Program-made: the position numbers and the translations under genes
Assembly: GCA_013397075.1 (NCBI GenBank)
Contig: VWZS01002007.1
Location: 1-64,000, forward strand
Reading direction: 5' to 3'
Source of the DNA: Rhabdornis inornatus
Taxonomy: Eukaryota > Chordata > Aves > Passeriformes > Rhabdornithidae
DNA: 64,000 nucleotides
In this document: positions 1 to 13,600 of the stretch, piece by piece
How the letters are laid out: every line of letters begins with the position of its first letter
How positions within the stretch are numbered: position 1 is the first letter of the stretch
Notes under the pieces: generated by a model
What the model saw: only the letters and a program-made list of their open reading frames with translations
What the model was told of the DNA's origin: nothing
The model's database searches: none

Positions 1-1691
1 AGACCACGAGTGTGTGGAATTTCTCTATGAAAAGGATTCATGACTTTATCAAAGATCAGTATTTCAAAAAACAGTTTGAAAGAGCATCTACTTGTTGGCA
101 GGATAGGGTTAACTTTCTTCATAGTAGTTAGTATGGTGTTTTCTTTTGGATTTGTGACCAAAAGGGTGTTGATAACACACCAATGTTTTAGCTATTGCTG
201 AGAAGTGCATACATAGCTTCAAGGTCTTCTCTAATGCTTCCCCAGGGGCAAGGAGGCTGGGAGGGCACAAGAAATTGGGAGGAGACAGATCTAGGACAGC
301 TGACCCGTAGGGAGCAATGGGATATTCCAGACCATAAAACATCATGTTCCAAGAAGCTGGGACAAAAGTTGCCTGATGATGGAAAGTAATGAATGTATTC
401 CTATTTCTCTTTGTTGACATGTGTAGCTTTCGCTTTGCCAATTAAACTGTCTTTGTAACATGATTTCTCACTTCTGCCCTTGTGATTCTCTCCTGTTTTG
501 CTGGGGGCAAGTGAGTGAGTGGCTGAGCTGCTTACCAGGGTTAACCCACCCAGAGGACATGGATGACTAATACTCTTTGAAACAGGGAATCAAATTTTGA
601 AACTAGCAAAGACAGGACTTCTGTTCATTTTTAAACTACTGGAATAACAGGCCTTTCTACATACAGCTAAAAACACTGCAAGTATTACATACACTTTTGT
701 AAAATATTAACCCATGAAACTGGTTCATACAAACATGCATATAGATATATCTCTGTGTTTTTTGCATTAATAAACTAATAAGAGTATTCTTTTCAGGCAG
801 CAAATTGTGGCATTACATTTCACACCACACAAGAAAAACTGATTAAAGCAATCTTTAGCCCCAAATCCTAAAGACTGAAACTCAGGACAGAGAGATAAGA
901 CTTAGGGGAATAAACAACAATATGTTTGCAAAAGTAACAATTTGTTGAGTATTTTGTAAAAGAACACTGCAATGTATTTCTAGGCACAGCAGAGTTAAAT
1001 ACACTTTTATCCCTACCTCAGATGTTTTGGTTAGATCATGTTCTTGAAGCTTGTTCATATTTTTAACATTTTTATGTGGATTTTTTTGTTTATTTCAAAT
1101 GGCACATATTGGCAAAAAATAAACAAACAAAGCAAAAGTATCTTTTCCTGACACCAAAAATCCTCATTTAATCTTTACAGTTCAGTTTATCTTACTCTCC
1201 TTCAATATGCCTTAAGCTCCTTAGCTCCATATTTTTCATCTTCCTTTCACATTTCTAAGCACTAAATATAACTCTTCTTTCTGAAGACCTCACTATCTCT
1301 GCAGCCAACTGCTATCTTTCATCATGAAACTGCCTGTGTTCCTTCAAAAAAAAGTTTTCATAACCCTAAGTGAAGTTACCTATAGCTACCCCTTTTTTCT
1401 TCTCAATGAAATAAAATACTCTTCTTTGACATATTCACATCTTCTCTATTCTAAATTTTTTACCTACCTGCCACTATATCCTACTTCTTTCATGGCTGGA
1501 GAATTACTTCAGAATTTTCTGTATTTATGTAAAATGTCACATATACAATATTACTATTACCTCTGATGCAATTACAAATGTGTGCTTTTCATAAGGTATA
1601 AAACCTAGAAATATAATAACATTCTACAGAGTAGATCTCAAATAGTCTAATTAAAGATCTGATATGAGTAGTAAAATTGATAATCACCAAC
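1..1691 (-). other. TBC1D19: TBC1D19 intron 4 (partial)
   Basis: AT-rich intronic DNA. It contains the solo LTR at 195-552. From about 560 to 1690 I see no further exon and no repeat I recognise. Confidence 0.75.
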
Positions 1692-4600
1692 CTGTGCTTT
1701 CCTCATATAGGCTAAAGGTTCTTTAATATGTTCAGGTGGTGCTGCAGGATGACAGGGCATAGGAAACCTTAAGAAGAAAATATGGTAAACTGTAAATATT
1801 CTGATGTTTTATTTTGCTTAATTAATCCTGTATTTGTAAACCTAAATGTAACTTCTTTCATGAGACTACTAGCAAAAACACAAGTGTATGTTGATCAAAA
1901 CTGGGTATTATTTTTTGAAGTATTTTTTCCTCATCCGTTCTATGGATAAAAATAAGATAAATATATGAAAAAATTAATAACATTTCAACATGAGCTTTCC
2001 TTGCATTAAAAACAATGCTCCCTTATAATTTCACATATTAATAAAATAAAATATTTACATAAACAAATCAGGTATTTTAAAAGTGTATTTTCTTCACATC
2101 ATGCCATCTTTATGATTCCCTGGAACTCTCCCTCTCCAAGTCATCACATTTTTTTCAAGAGACAATTTTTTTCTGACGGTCTCCTTTTAAAAATCAATAG
2201 TGAACATGTATATGTCCAAAGTAATTAGAAGTTTGAGGTGCTGATTCAGCAAAGTTGAATATCCACTCATAAATTGCATTAGGACAAAATATAAAAGCTG
2301 AAACAAAAATTGAAAACCAAACCAAAACACTCACTTATGTTTCAGTAGTACAGGTTATTTTCAATGAGTTTGTGCCAAACATTTCATCCAGCTTAATTTT
2401 AAGTGTCTCAAATGTTTTTCAGGAAACAAAATTTACACATAGCTTCTCTAATAGGTAGCTTGAATTTTCATTTGCTTGAATGTATTCAATCAGTTCCTAT
2501 CATATGTTTTTGGGAAACCCTCCCCAGATTTCTTCCCATTTTTAACTGATAAGATCATTCTAGTACTTGCTGTAAATTTGTTATGGACTATTCTGTCCCA
2601 GTGTCTAAAATAGAATCAATACCAACAGATTTCAGAAATGCTGTTTCTTGGCTTTTCCACAACACTTATGAAATCATGGTGTTCATAGCTAATTTCAATT
2701 TTCAAGGGCTAATTTCATTGTTTTGCTGCTTATTTCCGTGCATTAGCCCTAGAGACAGGTAAATATTTTTCCCTGGAAGATATGATGAAGATGAATCCTT
2801 ACTAACAGATAGAAGCATTTTGCTGAATTAAGTCCCTCATACTACTAAATATATATTTTGCTAAGCTGGTAACTCCAACAAGTTTATTTAAATTAGCACA
2901 AATAGATTTGCATACACATCTTTTATTTTATAGTTGCATTTATGGATGTATGTGTTATGAAATTCACCTTTCCACTGTGCCAGAATGTAAAGAAAAATTA
3001 TGCTTCCCAGAAGTCTAATCCGAAGTTTGCTGAACAATAATAAAAAGGAAACTTGACCGATTTTACTGTGTTTATAGCCATATCCCAAGCACAATGAGCA
3101 CTGACCTGGGAAGCGTAGAGATCCAATATCTTAAAGATTTAAAAAATTAATTAATACAACAAATATGTGCAATGCTGTAATAAATACCTCAATTAAAACT
3201 CATCTGCAGCAACTACCTCATTCTCATAAGAACTATATTGTGACCCTTGGTACCTTTGGAAGTAAAGCAAAAAGGAAAATACTAAAGTAACTACAAAATG
3301 TGGTGATATTTATTTCACTTATTCTTTAAAATGCACTTGAGTTCAGTATTTTCACTAGGATGAAAAAGAAATAATGGCACTTTAAAAACAGAAACTAAGC
3401 AGGTACCCCTGCTACGACAGATATCGCAGATTATAGTAACACACCACACACCTCTATGAACAAATGGATCAAAAGTAAATCATTTGAGTAGGACTCATTA
3501 AGTGAAAATACTAAATAAACTCACACATTGAGTTCACTATAAACAGCATTCTGAAGCTTCTTTTCCCAACCTGTTAAAATAAAAAAACCAAAAAACAGAA
3601 GACAACTTTAGGAATTCATACTAATGGAACATCAATCAAAGATCGCTTTGCAGACACTGGAGTTTTATGTTTGGTCTCAGTTCATGCCAACCTCCCAGAG
3701 AGAAAGGAAGAGACAAGGAAACCTTAATCTAATTAAGATAGGAAAACTGCAAGTTGAAACCGTTATAGAGATTGAATATCCTTTATTTACATCTGCTGTT
3801 CAAATAATTAAAATACAGTTTTGGTTAAAAAATTTACATTCTATTTTTTTCAAAGCCATCATTTTATTAAACCAACAATTAATATTAATAGACACGGTGC
3901 TCCTGATGATTATATGTCTTGGGGTGATCAAATGATCTAATTCTCAGATCATTTAATCATAAAATCCTCACATTATAATAACACAGCCTACAAATTTCAA
4001 TGCAAATTGGAAATTTAACTGAAGGTAAAATTTTTCAAACTATCTCTACAGAAGTTAATTTTCATTTTCAGAAGTGACTGAATTCTTGTTTCACTCAGAA
4101 CTTTCCAAAAAATCACCAGTATCTTATAAAAGCATTTTGCATAGTATATTTTTCAAAATGCAGATGGAATCCAACAACACTTTCCCTTTTAAATTTTCTC
4201 AATCTGATTTAATAATCTGGAATCACTGAATGTCTGCTTCTGGCTACTGTCAGTGACAAGACACCAAGCTCCACAATCTACAAAATCTGTTTTCATCACT
4301 TATATCACATATGTTCTTACATACATCTATCCTATTCACAAATGTATCAATGAAGTATTACAAACCTGATGTCTTCAGAAAATCCTTAATATCCTCTTTT
4401 AGTGATTCCAGCTTAATTTCTGGTTTGTGTAGGCTAACCTAATATGAAAAATAAATAAATAAGCATCAAAAATAAAGAGAAATTACATTACTTAAGTTAC
4501 GAAGTAAGTAATGACCATGCTTAAAGTTACACACAAAGCAAACTCCTTCCTTGAGCAATGGCTATAGCAGTCAAAAATAACAGTTAACTTTTTTCTCACT

Positions 4601-7600
4601 CAATGTCTTTGCCTTTTTCATCAATTCTAAAAGGTATATGTGGGGAAGGAGAGAGAAGAAAAGAGTAGAATACGCAATGAATGCATATAAACATATACGT
4701 TTAATAATCTGAGCAAATACCCCACATACTTAGCCCAAATGCCAAACTATACACATGAAGGAATTGGTCATAAGGTACACATGGAAAAGAATAAAACTGA
4801 AAACATTCCATAATTTTTCACTTAATCTCCCACAGTTCATCTCTTTTAGGTAAGAAATGCCAAAAATACCAACTGTGCACCAAACATTCCCCACTGCAGC
4901 TGTGACTACTGGGTATATATGACCTCCTCCAACAAAATGCACTCAACACACTACCCAGCACTAACCAGCTTTACAACCATACCATGACACAGCCACACAG
5001 ATGGTGCTGCACATCTTTCAGCAACAGCTGCTACAGTATCTCATTCTACAGGTAGACCAAGAGGAGAAAACAAATGCATCACGAAGGTCCAAAAAGACAA
5101 CAAGCAGAAACTCAGAAGTTTCTGTGAAGTGCCTTCTAATACACATTCTCCTAAGCATGGTACATGGCAATAGCTCATTAACATCAGATAATAAAGGTAA
5201 AGGTTTAGAACAAAAATGCAGCAATGCTGCAGGCTAACTAGAAAATAACACCAGAAGATCTGTGTGTCCACAGCCATGACAGCTCCAGGCATATGTTAGA
5301 AGCATATGGCCATATCATCTACATAGAAACATGAGACATCTCTTACCAAAAGCTGCTCCACAATATGCTGTAGGCATATCAGCTACCAATTCTATTGCAG
5401 CAAGATTTCCTGCTGCAATAGAATTTTAATTATTATTTAATTAAAAATAATCTTTCACCAACTTGTGCAGTTTTCCAGCCCTAAGAGCACTGCTGGCAGT
5501 ATGTCATGCTTTAACTCCATGACACACAACTAAAACTACAAAATCCTGTAATTTGCCTTACAGTTTATACATAGAAAAGGGTGTTTCTGCACTGGAAAAC
5601 TCAGCTTAGGTGAATTCACAATGCAGAATTTTAAGGAAACCTTTCCATTTGCCCCAGATGAAAAGAAGAATGGACAGTATGGAGAGAGAATGACAGCATC
5701 AGCATTTCTGCTCTTATTTTGAGTCCCCCTGCCATTACAGGTAAGGAAGGCATTTATATTTGGTTTATTGACTGCAATAGCAAAGAGACTGTAAGCATGC
5801 CTCTGAGAAAGGTCATTACAAGCACAAGAAGCACATTATAAGCATAAGAAAGTGTGATGAGTTGCACAACTCTCATGTCAAATGACAAACAAGTATTTCA
5901 TTTAGCACAGTGCTAAAAGCTGGCAAAGGATCATTGCTAATGTCTGGGGAATAAAGATTTTTATGTGAGTTCTGGGGCAGCTCACAAAATACCCTTTTAA
6001 GCAAAAACCTCAAGGAGTATTTTATGGAGAATTCCTTGTGAAGCTACTTTGATGGAAAGTCCTATGCCCTTTTTGGATAATTGTCAGGCGGGGGTTTTCC
6101 CTGCTGCAAGGCAGTGCTTCTGTGCATCTCCTGTAGAAATTTTAAATAAAGCAACACACACCAAGCAGAGCAGATTTTATCATACTATTCCTCAGAAGTT
6201 TTCGTGCACCCTTTTGTAAATGTTCAATTTTGTCCTTGAGTTAAATATGGCTAATTCTAATCTCAAGGTCCATGGCGTGTTTACCTGTCACGCCTGGCAC
6301 ACTTTTTAAATATGCAAAAAATCCCCTCACAAATACAACTCATTGACAGATGATAAATCACATAAAATCTGTACAATCTGCTATAAAATAGGTTAATTAT
6401 TCTGACACTGAAAACAGTACAAGAAATGAGGGAAATCCAATTAGAACAGTATTTTAATTCTCTGCTGTTCACACACCTGTGAGCTCTTGGCTTATTAATA
6501 AGGAATATCTGACACTCCTATTGATAACAACAGGGGATTTTTTGGAGATTCCTGGAAATTCAAGAAATTGATATAGCATATCACATTAGAAGGCATTAAG
6601 GAGTTCAGCCCACAGACTACTTCCCATTTTCCCTGTCAGGCCAAAAGAACAACAGAGGTCTTTCTTGTAAACCGCTGTTCCCATCAGAGCCTGTTCCCCA
6701 GCTGCAGAACATGAAATGCAGTGACTCTCCTGTATGCAGAAGAAAGGCAGTAAAAAAGGAAACAGGACAGCATGTTGGGGAACATTTTCTCCAAGGATTA
6801 CATTAGTGCATCAACCTGCACTGGTTACCTTCGCCTCTTCATGCCCACGTATTCAGTCAAGTATCATTTCATTATTCTGAGCCCTATTGCAGCCAATATT
6901 CTTAGGCTAATCTTTAATTTATCAAAACATCTATCTTTAGCACCTTTCCTGTGTTCTTTTTCTTCTCTTTGCTGAAAAAAAACTCTACTGAGACAAATTT
7001 TCACATAAGAAATGTGAAAATTCCTCCCCAAATTATGGGGGTACTTTTGTCTCCACTTTCACCAATTCAGGGTTCAGTTGCAAAAGCCTCCTTCCATTTA
7101 CACTCTCCCTTTTGTCTGCTTGTGTACTACAATCAATACATTCCTAAGTGCTAAGCAGAACAAGAGAGCCACAGAAACTGTTAGGGACTCTTTTCCCACT
7201 GGTTTGCTGATCAGTTTTCAAATCAGAAATTAGATACTTGAGAATGTGGCAAACAGTTCAGCCAGCAGCTGCAGCCAGCTCTAACACAGACCATACTCTA
7301 GCTCTGTCTAACACAACAAGGGAAAATACTCATTTTGGTAAGTGAAAGGAATTCTCTTCAGAACTGTTTTGCTGTAACTTAACAGAATGGTACCTCTTCA
7401 GAATTTCTATGGCTGTTCATGGGAATTAAATTGAGGAATCAAGGGGACTTAGCAGAGTTGATGTTACAAAATTACTAGTCCAGGTCTCCCAAATAATCTT
7501 GTTTTTCCTTTGGATTAATTGATCTAATTTACTTCTGTGTTGTACCATGTTGGAAAACACATTTAGGTATTTATATTTTAGGTAGGGTTGGTTTGTTTTA

Positions 7601-10600
7601 AACTGCTTGGTATAACATATTGACTAAGCCTCATTTGTACTTTCAACCCCTGTGATTTTCTGGTAGAATAAAAAATATGTTGACAAAATTTTATTTATAT
7701 AAAAAAGCATTACTACAACTTTACACAGATAAAAATGCCTAACAAAGACTTATTCGGAAAAAACCCCACATTGACGAGATTTGTACTCATGAATTGAATT
7801 AACTCCCTGCATGATCAAAACACAGCCAACACCCAGGTAGAACTATCAATTTCAATACACATATCTTGATGAAAGGGTATCTTACTTCTATAAGAAAAAT
7901 ACCATCTGTTACTATAAGGAGACTATCACAAGCAGGGCAATAGAGAGGGAGCAATATAGGGGAACAGGAAAGCAAAGGGTGACAGCTAGAACTGGGTAAA
8001 AGTCAAATACTCAGGGGCTGTCAGGCCAATACAGCGCCCTGAAAGGAAATAGGGATTAAAGTCAAACATTTCATCAACAAATAACAAATTATTTTTAATA
8101 AATGTTAATGCCTAACAGCTTTTCCCTGTAAAAACAGCATTGTGCATAGTCTTATGGACAGGGCACTGAGGTCAAGGTGTGGGATATCTATGGTCATCTA
8201 CAGTCTTGGTCAGCTTCTTGTGAATCAAGACACATCTGTCCTTTCCACAATCCTTCATAAAACAAGCTATCATTACAGCATTTCTTGGCACCCCCCATTC
8301 TTCAGCTGTACAGAACGGTAGGGTAGTCTGGGGACCTTTAAAATTTTGCTAAATTTGCTGGTGCCTAAGGTACCACTAGCAAATTTGTGTGTACATCTTT
8401 GATTTTGGCAAGGTATCCTGCTGAGATCTGGGCAGTCACCATCATAAGTGATACTCTAAATGTACCCTCTCTTTATACCTGGATGCCAAGATGTAAGAAA
8501 ATCCAGACACTCAACGCTGATGTGGCTGAAAGACAAGCAAAAAGACAGCACAACAGTAAAATAATAAAGTTGGTGGAAATAGTAAATTGATTCACAGAGG
8601 AACTGAACACAGAGATCAACCTAGGTGCAAATTAGCACCTAAATTTGAAAGTGGCATTCAGTCATCATGACTGCAGCAGTATTGATCATGCAAGACATAA
8701 TGCATCAAACACAGAACTCAAATAAGTACAGGAAAATAACTAGAGGACCAGCAACATACTACTAAGAGGAGGCTTGACAGAACAAAGTGTTCCAGCATAA
8801 CTCCTGTGTTAAACTATTTCTTTCCTCAACAAGAATAAATACTGCAGAGAAGTAATCCAACTATACTGAAATGTGAAACCGCATCAGGTGAACACATATT
8901 TTCATCCTGTTCCAAAGAGTTCTGCAAATAACTTTACACAATCCTAATATTTTTACAGGCTATCCACCATACTTTCTCTTAAAAGCCTTTTTTGTTTAGA
9001 TAAACATGTACCCTCTCAAAGAATTTATTACTGTTCAGTATGGTTTTGCAAAAGTGCACAATGTTTTTTGGTTTTATTGCTATTATTTTCCAAATTACAA
9101 TAAAACACAATCCCCAAATATAATCCATCTTTAGAAGAAGTAAATTCAATGAAAGCTAATAAATATTCACCTTTCCTTATGTACTTCATTCTACCATAAC
9201 CGGACTTTATAAGGACCAAGCTGACTTGGTAAAAACCACTTCAAGCACAACCACAACAATTTCAACATAAACACTCACTAAAAGCTTAGAACCCTGCAAC
9301 TTTAAGGGAGAGATTTTAGTTTTGGTTATACATTTCTGTAACAGAAAGAAGATTCTGAGCCTAACTAAAAAAATTTCAGTAAGTGTGAAACCCTGAAACC
9401 CTGACAATTTTCCAACCCTTTTGTATTTCTACATGAATTACACTAAGGGAAAAAGTATTGTGAACTTTCTTATACAAGTAAAATTAACCTAGTATAGACC
9501 TTCAATTGGCCTCATATGGGAGTAAACAGCTTCAAATTTTATGCTGTGCTGTAAGATATGAGGATATATTTTAATGGTGTAATTTTAATGTTTCATAAAT
9601 TTTCTAGGTTTTGAATATAAAATTAGTGCTGAAAATAAAATACACACACAAGGCAAAAAACCAGAATCCACATTACTAAAAAAGTACTACTCTGTCAATC
9701 AAGCTTGCATTGCTTCTGAGCTCCATCATCAACACATACTCAACTGCATCCAATTCAAAATTCACTGTAATGCAAATATTGCTGCTGAACACTTAAAACA
9801 AAGGTACAAGCTCTATCAGCAGGTATAGTAAATCCTTTGCCAAATACAATGCATGAAAATGAACCATTAATTACCTACGATGACTCATGAGCCTACATTT
9901 GTTAGCTGATTTTTATTAAATAAATGCTACATTGCACAGAAACATTCTCCTTCTTAATTTGATATTTTATTTAAGTTGAGATTGGCATAATTTTCTTTTT
10001 TTTCTTTTTAACTGGCAAAAAATGTCATGAAAACAATAATCTGAGACATGTTGCAAACCATTCGCTCCACACAAATTATTCAAAGCTTATTTACCTACAC
10101 TTTCTTTAGAAGCACAGTCAGGAACTACTCCAGCTCCAATGTTCCTCGTGCTGCCAAAGCAAGTCCTCTCCTCCTTTGCCCCATCTGAAGTCTTGTAAAG
10201 ACCCTTACCTCTCCCTTTGACCAATATTGTCTTTACACCCTTCCGGTTCTATCACAAGTCTGCTGAAAGAATGACAGCAGATTCCCCTCCTCTGGACTGT
10301 GTTTCTGATCATGACATCTCTCCACCCTTCTTTGTACCTTCAGGTACCTCCACCAATGTATTCTCACTCCCAAACTTAATTACTGCAGTGAGGTGTGATA
10401 GGGTATCAGACCTGATTTTTACACTTACATTACCCCTTTTAGCCTACTATAATAGCCCTTACCATGCTTTCTCACAAGCTCCCCTCAGGCTGTCCCACTC
10501 CAGACATACCTACAAGAAACATCTGAGAACATCTATGCAGGCAATGCCAGGGGGACTCCTTGCACTGTGAGTCTTTTCTTTTTCCACTTAAAACATAACT

Positions 10601-13600
10601 TAGAACCTTTATCTTTCATTTAGAACCTTCATTTTATTGTCACCTCCTGTCTTAGAAAAGTTCTTTAGGAACACTGAAGCTTTTGCTTGTTGGTTGGTTT
10701 TGTTGGGTTTTTTAAAAACTTTGTTATTTGCCCCGGTCACTAGAGGTTCTGGGCAACTCTGAGTTAGACTGATTTCCATCAGAGGTTTGCATGGGACAAA
10801 AATCAATATTGATTAATCTTAACCGATTAATAAAGCCCAACTTCCTTCAAAGATTATGAAAAACGAAGTTTCTGAATTGGCTGCAAATGAAAATGTGCTA
10901 GAAAGGTAGCACTTTTTTCATGTGTCTGAATGATTTCATTTTTATTGTCAGTTCACTGACAGATTTTCCTTAAAGCAGAATTTTAGCAAGATTTCACAAA
11001 ATAATTTGTTTTAAAACTGTATTTTGTCCTTGAGATGTCCATGTCTTAGTTTTTCTAAACACTTCTAATCTCTATCTTAAAAACATTAACAATTCAGAAA
11101 GGGAAGAGAAAATAAGATAAGAACAAGCAAAATTGATTACAAACTTGCACAGTGAAGTTGTGCCCAGAAAATGAGGTCTCTCCTCTGCTACCCCACTAAC
11201 GCCAGCAGCAATTCTACCTGTTGAAAAGCTACTACCTAATATTTTGGTTCTTTGTCACTGTTACTATTTCCTTTCAAACACACTACGAAATACATTCAGA
11301 AGAAATTCCAAAGCAAATCATAGGCACATTAGCACTCTTACCTGCATGAATTCTCTTATTAACTGCAGTAATATATCAATATATCAAAACTCAACCTACA
11401 AAAATCAACCTAACATTTATTTATTTATTCATTCATCACTTACAAGCATATGACACTACCTCTACTTCAATCCTTGGGATAAAAATGTGATTATCTTGGT
11501 ATCCCCAGAGGTCAAGCTATGACAGCAAATCATTTGATGCCCATGCCAAAGTTATTTCAAAGAGATTGTGTATCACAGCCCTTGACACTAGCTCAAGCTC
11601 CCTGTGACAGCCAAGCAAAGCACTGGTTTGATCCATTCATAACCACAGGGCTACTCTATCACCTCTCACAAATAATGTCAGGATATTGTGTTTTCCCCAA
11701 AATTCTATTAACTCATCAACGAAACTTCATTCTGAGCTCTCCTTCCTAGAAAATAAAGGAAGAGATGAAATTACAAAACATAGCTTTTCTAATAGCTAAA
11801 ATACTGTTTGTGAGACTATATGTTCCCTCATAATTTCGGGCAATATTATAATGGACCTTACAATCCATTTTGACAGTAATGTTTTCAGAGACAGTAAATA
11901 TTTTTGAGGAAAAAATGTCAACAACATAATTTTCTATACTAAGAGATGAAGAATATTTTTAAAGTATAACTCCAGTATAAATATCCAAAACAAAAGTAAG
12001 TTTCACTCTGACGCACTGATTCCAAAGACTTCTCAAAATACAGCGTACATCTCCCAAAATAGTTTAAAACCCCCTCCAAAGGGACCACCCTTCAAAATCT
12101 CAACTGATGCAGACCAAGCACTGTTAACCAGCAGACAAAAAACTCCATCACATCCTACTGATAAACTGGAGTTCAGTATGATGCACAGCAACAGCTAAGA
12201 TTTCATATTTGACAGTGCAACTCCAGCAATACCCCATGTAATGGGAGGAACACCAAGCATTACCTTAATACAGAGTGAAGCAAAACTCAGAAGCTTTCAG
12301 AATCCTGTACAGATGCTAAGGAATGGACAGGAGACAAGCCACTGACTGAGGGGCCCTTGCAACTGCTCAGTATAGCACTAACATGACTATCCAAGCTTTA
12401 TAAACAAAACAAGTCTTCTGTACATGAAAGAGCATAAATGTATACAAGGTCAATAAAAAACCCCCCTCTATAAAGAACACACAGATTCCTGAAAAACACA
12501 GTGTACATTTGGCCCTACTAATTTAAACTACAATCTCCAAGAGATAGTTCATTTGATTGAGAAATCCTATTGTTGATGTATCTATAAACTTTCGGATGAC
12601 TACACTAAACTATAACTCTGATTTAACCTTTTATTATAAACCCTTCAAACACAACTCTAAGAATCAACTTGAATATTTGTTGCCCTCTTTTCTTTCTCCT
12701 TAGCACTTCATATGACTAGAATGACCATGACCTAAAAACACTTTTTTTTTCTTCTCCAAGGAATCTGTAAAGCAGTACTCTGCAAAGCCATCACAACAGA
12801 TACATTCTTGTGTCCAGCAGGGGTTTAGGCATCTCACTGTCCTTTCAGACTCCAAATATCACCTTGGGAGAGCACTGCTCACATTCTCAGCAGCCACCTG
12901 CACAAAATGGCTCCATGAAACAGCCACCCACCAGCAGCTTCTAAACACCCAGCCACATCCTGAGGACTCCAAGCTTCCTCCTGTTTCAAAAAACCCACGC
13001 AAAGTATCAAATGACTGTGAAAGCAGGTCCTGCCAGAGACAGGGATAAAAGAATGCACGCGGAAGGGAGTAGTGCATTCAGGTTTGTCAGAAACACGAAC
13101 TGAGTTGTTAGAAGAAAGCCCTGTTCACTGCCTGTTTTGAGGACAAGGTCTGACTCTCCACTCCTCATGTCAGGCTATTTAGGATACTCAATTTCCCAAC
13201 ATTTAGCAGAACCCAGCCTCTAAACTCTTTCATAATTCCAGCTCCCTCCAAGTCATGCACATTGGCTTATTCAAATATTTAGAAAGCTCCGTCAACAGAA
13301 GCAAGGCAGACACACATTTATAAAAGCATTTAGAGACCAAATCAGCAAATTTAAATAAAAAACAAACAAAAGACAGGCAATGATGTCACTTGCTATAGAA
13401 AGCTTCAGGGACATTCAAAGAGGAAAATCATGTTTCATTTAAAAATGCAACAAAACTAACGGTCAGATAACGGACACGGTATCATAAAGAAAAACAAACA
13501 AACAACCAAAACAAACCTACACAAAAAACCTGTATAATTTTAAGCAATGCTTGGGGGGAAAAAAAAGAAAAAAAGAAAAAAAGAAAAAAAGAAAAAAAAC

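Noticed and set aside
10217..10570. 117-codon plus-strand frame in TBC1D19 intron 1
   Set aside because: It starts with TTG and lies in pyrimidine-rich DNA. There is no recognisable similarity.
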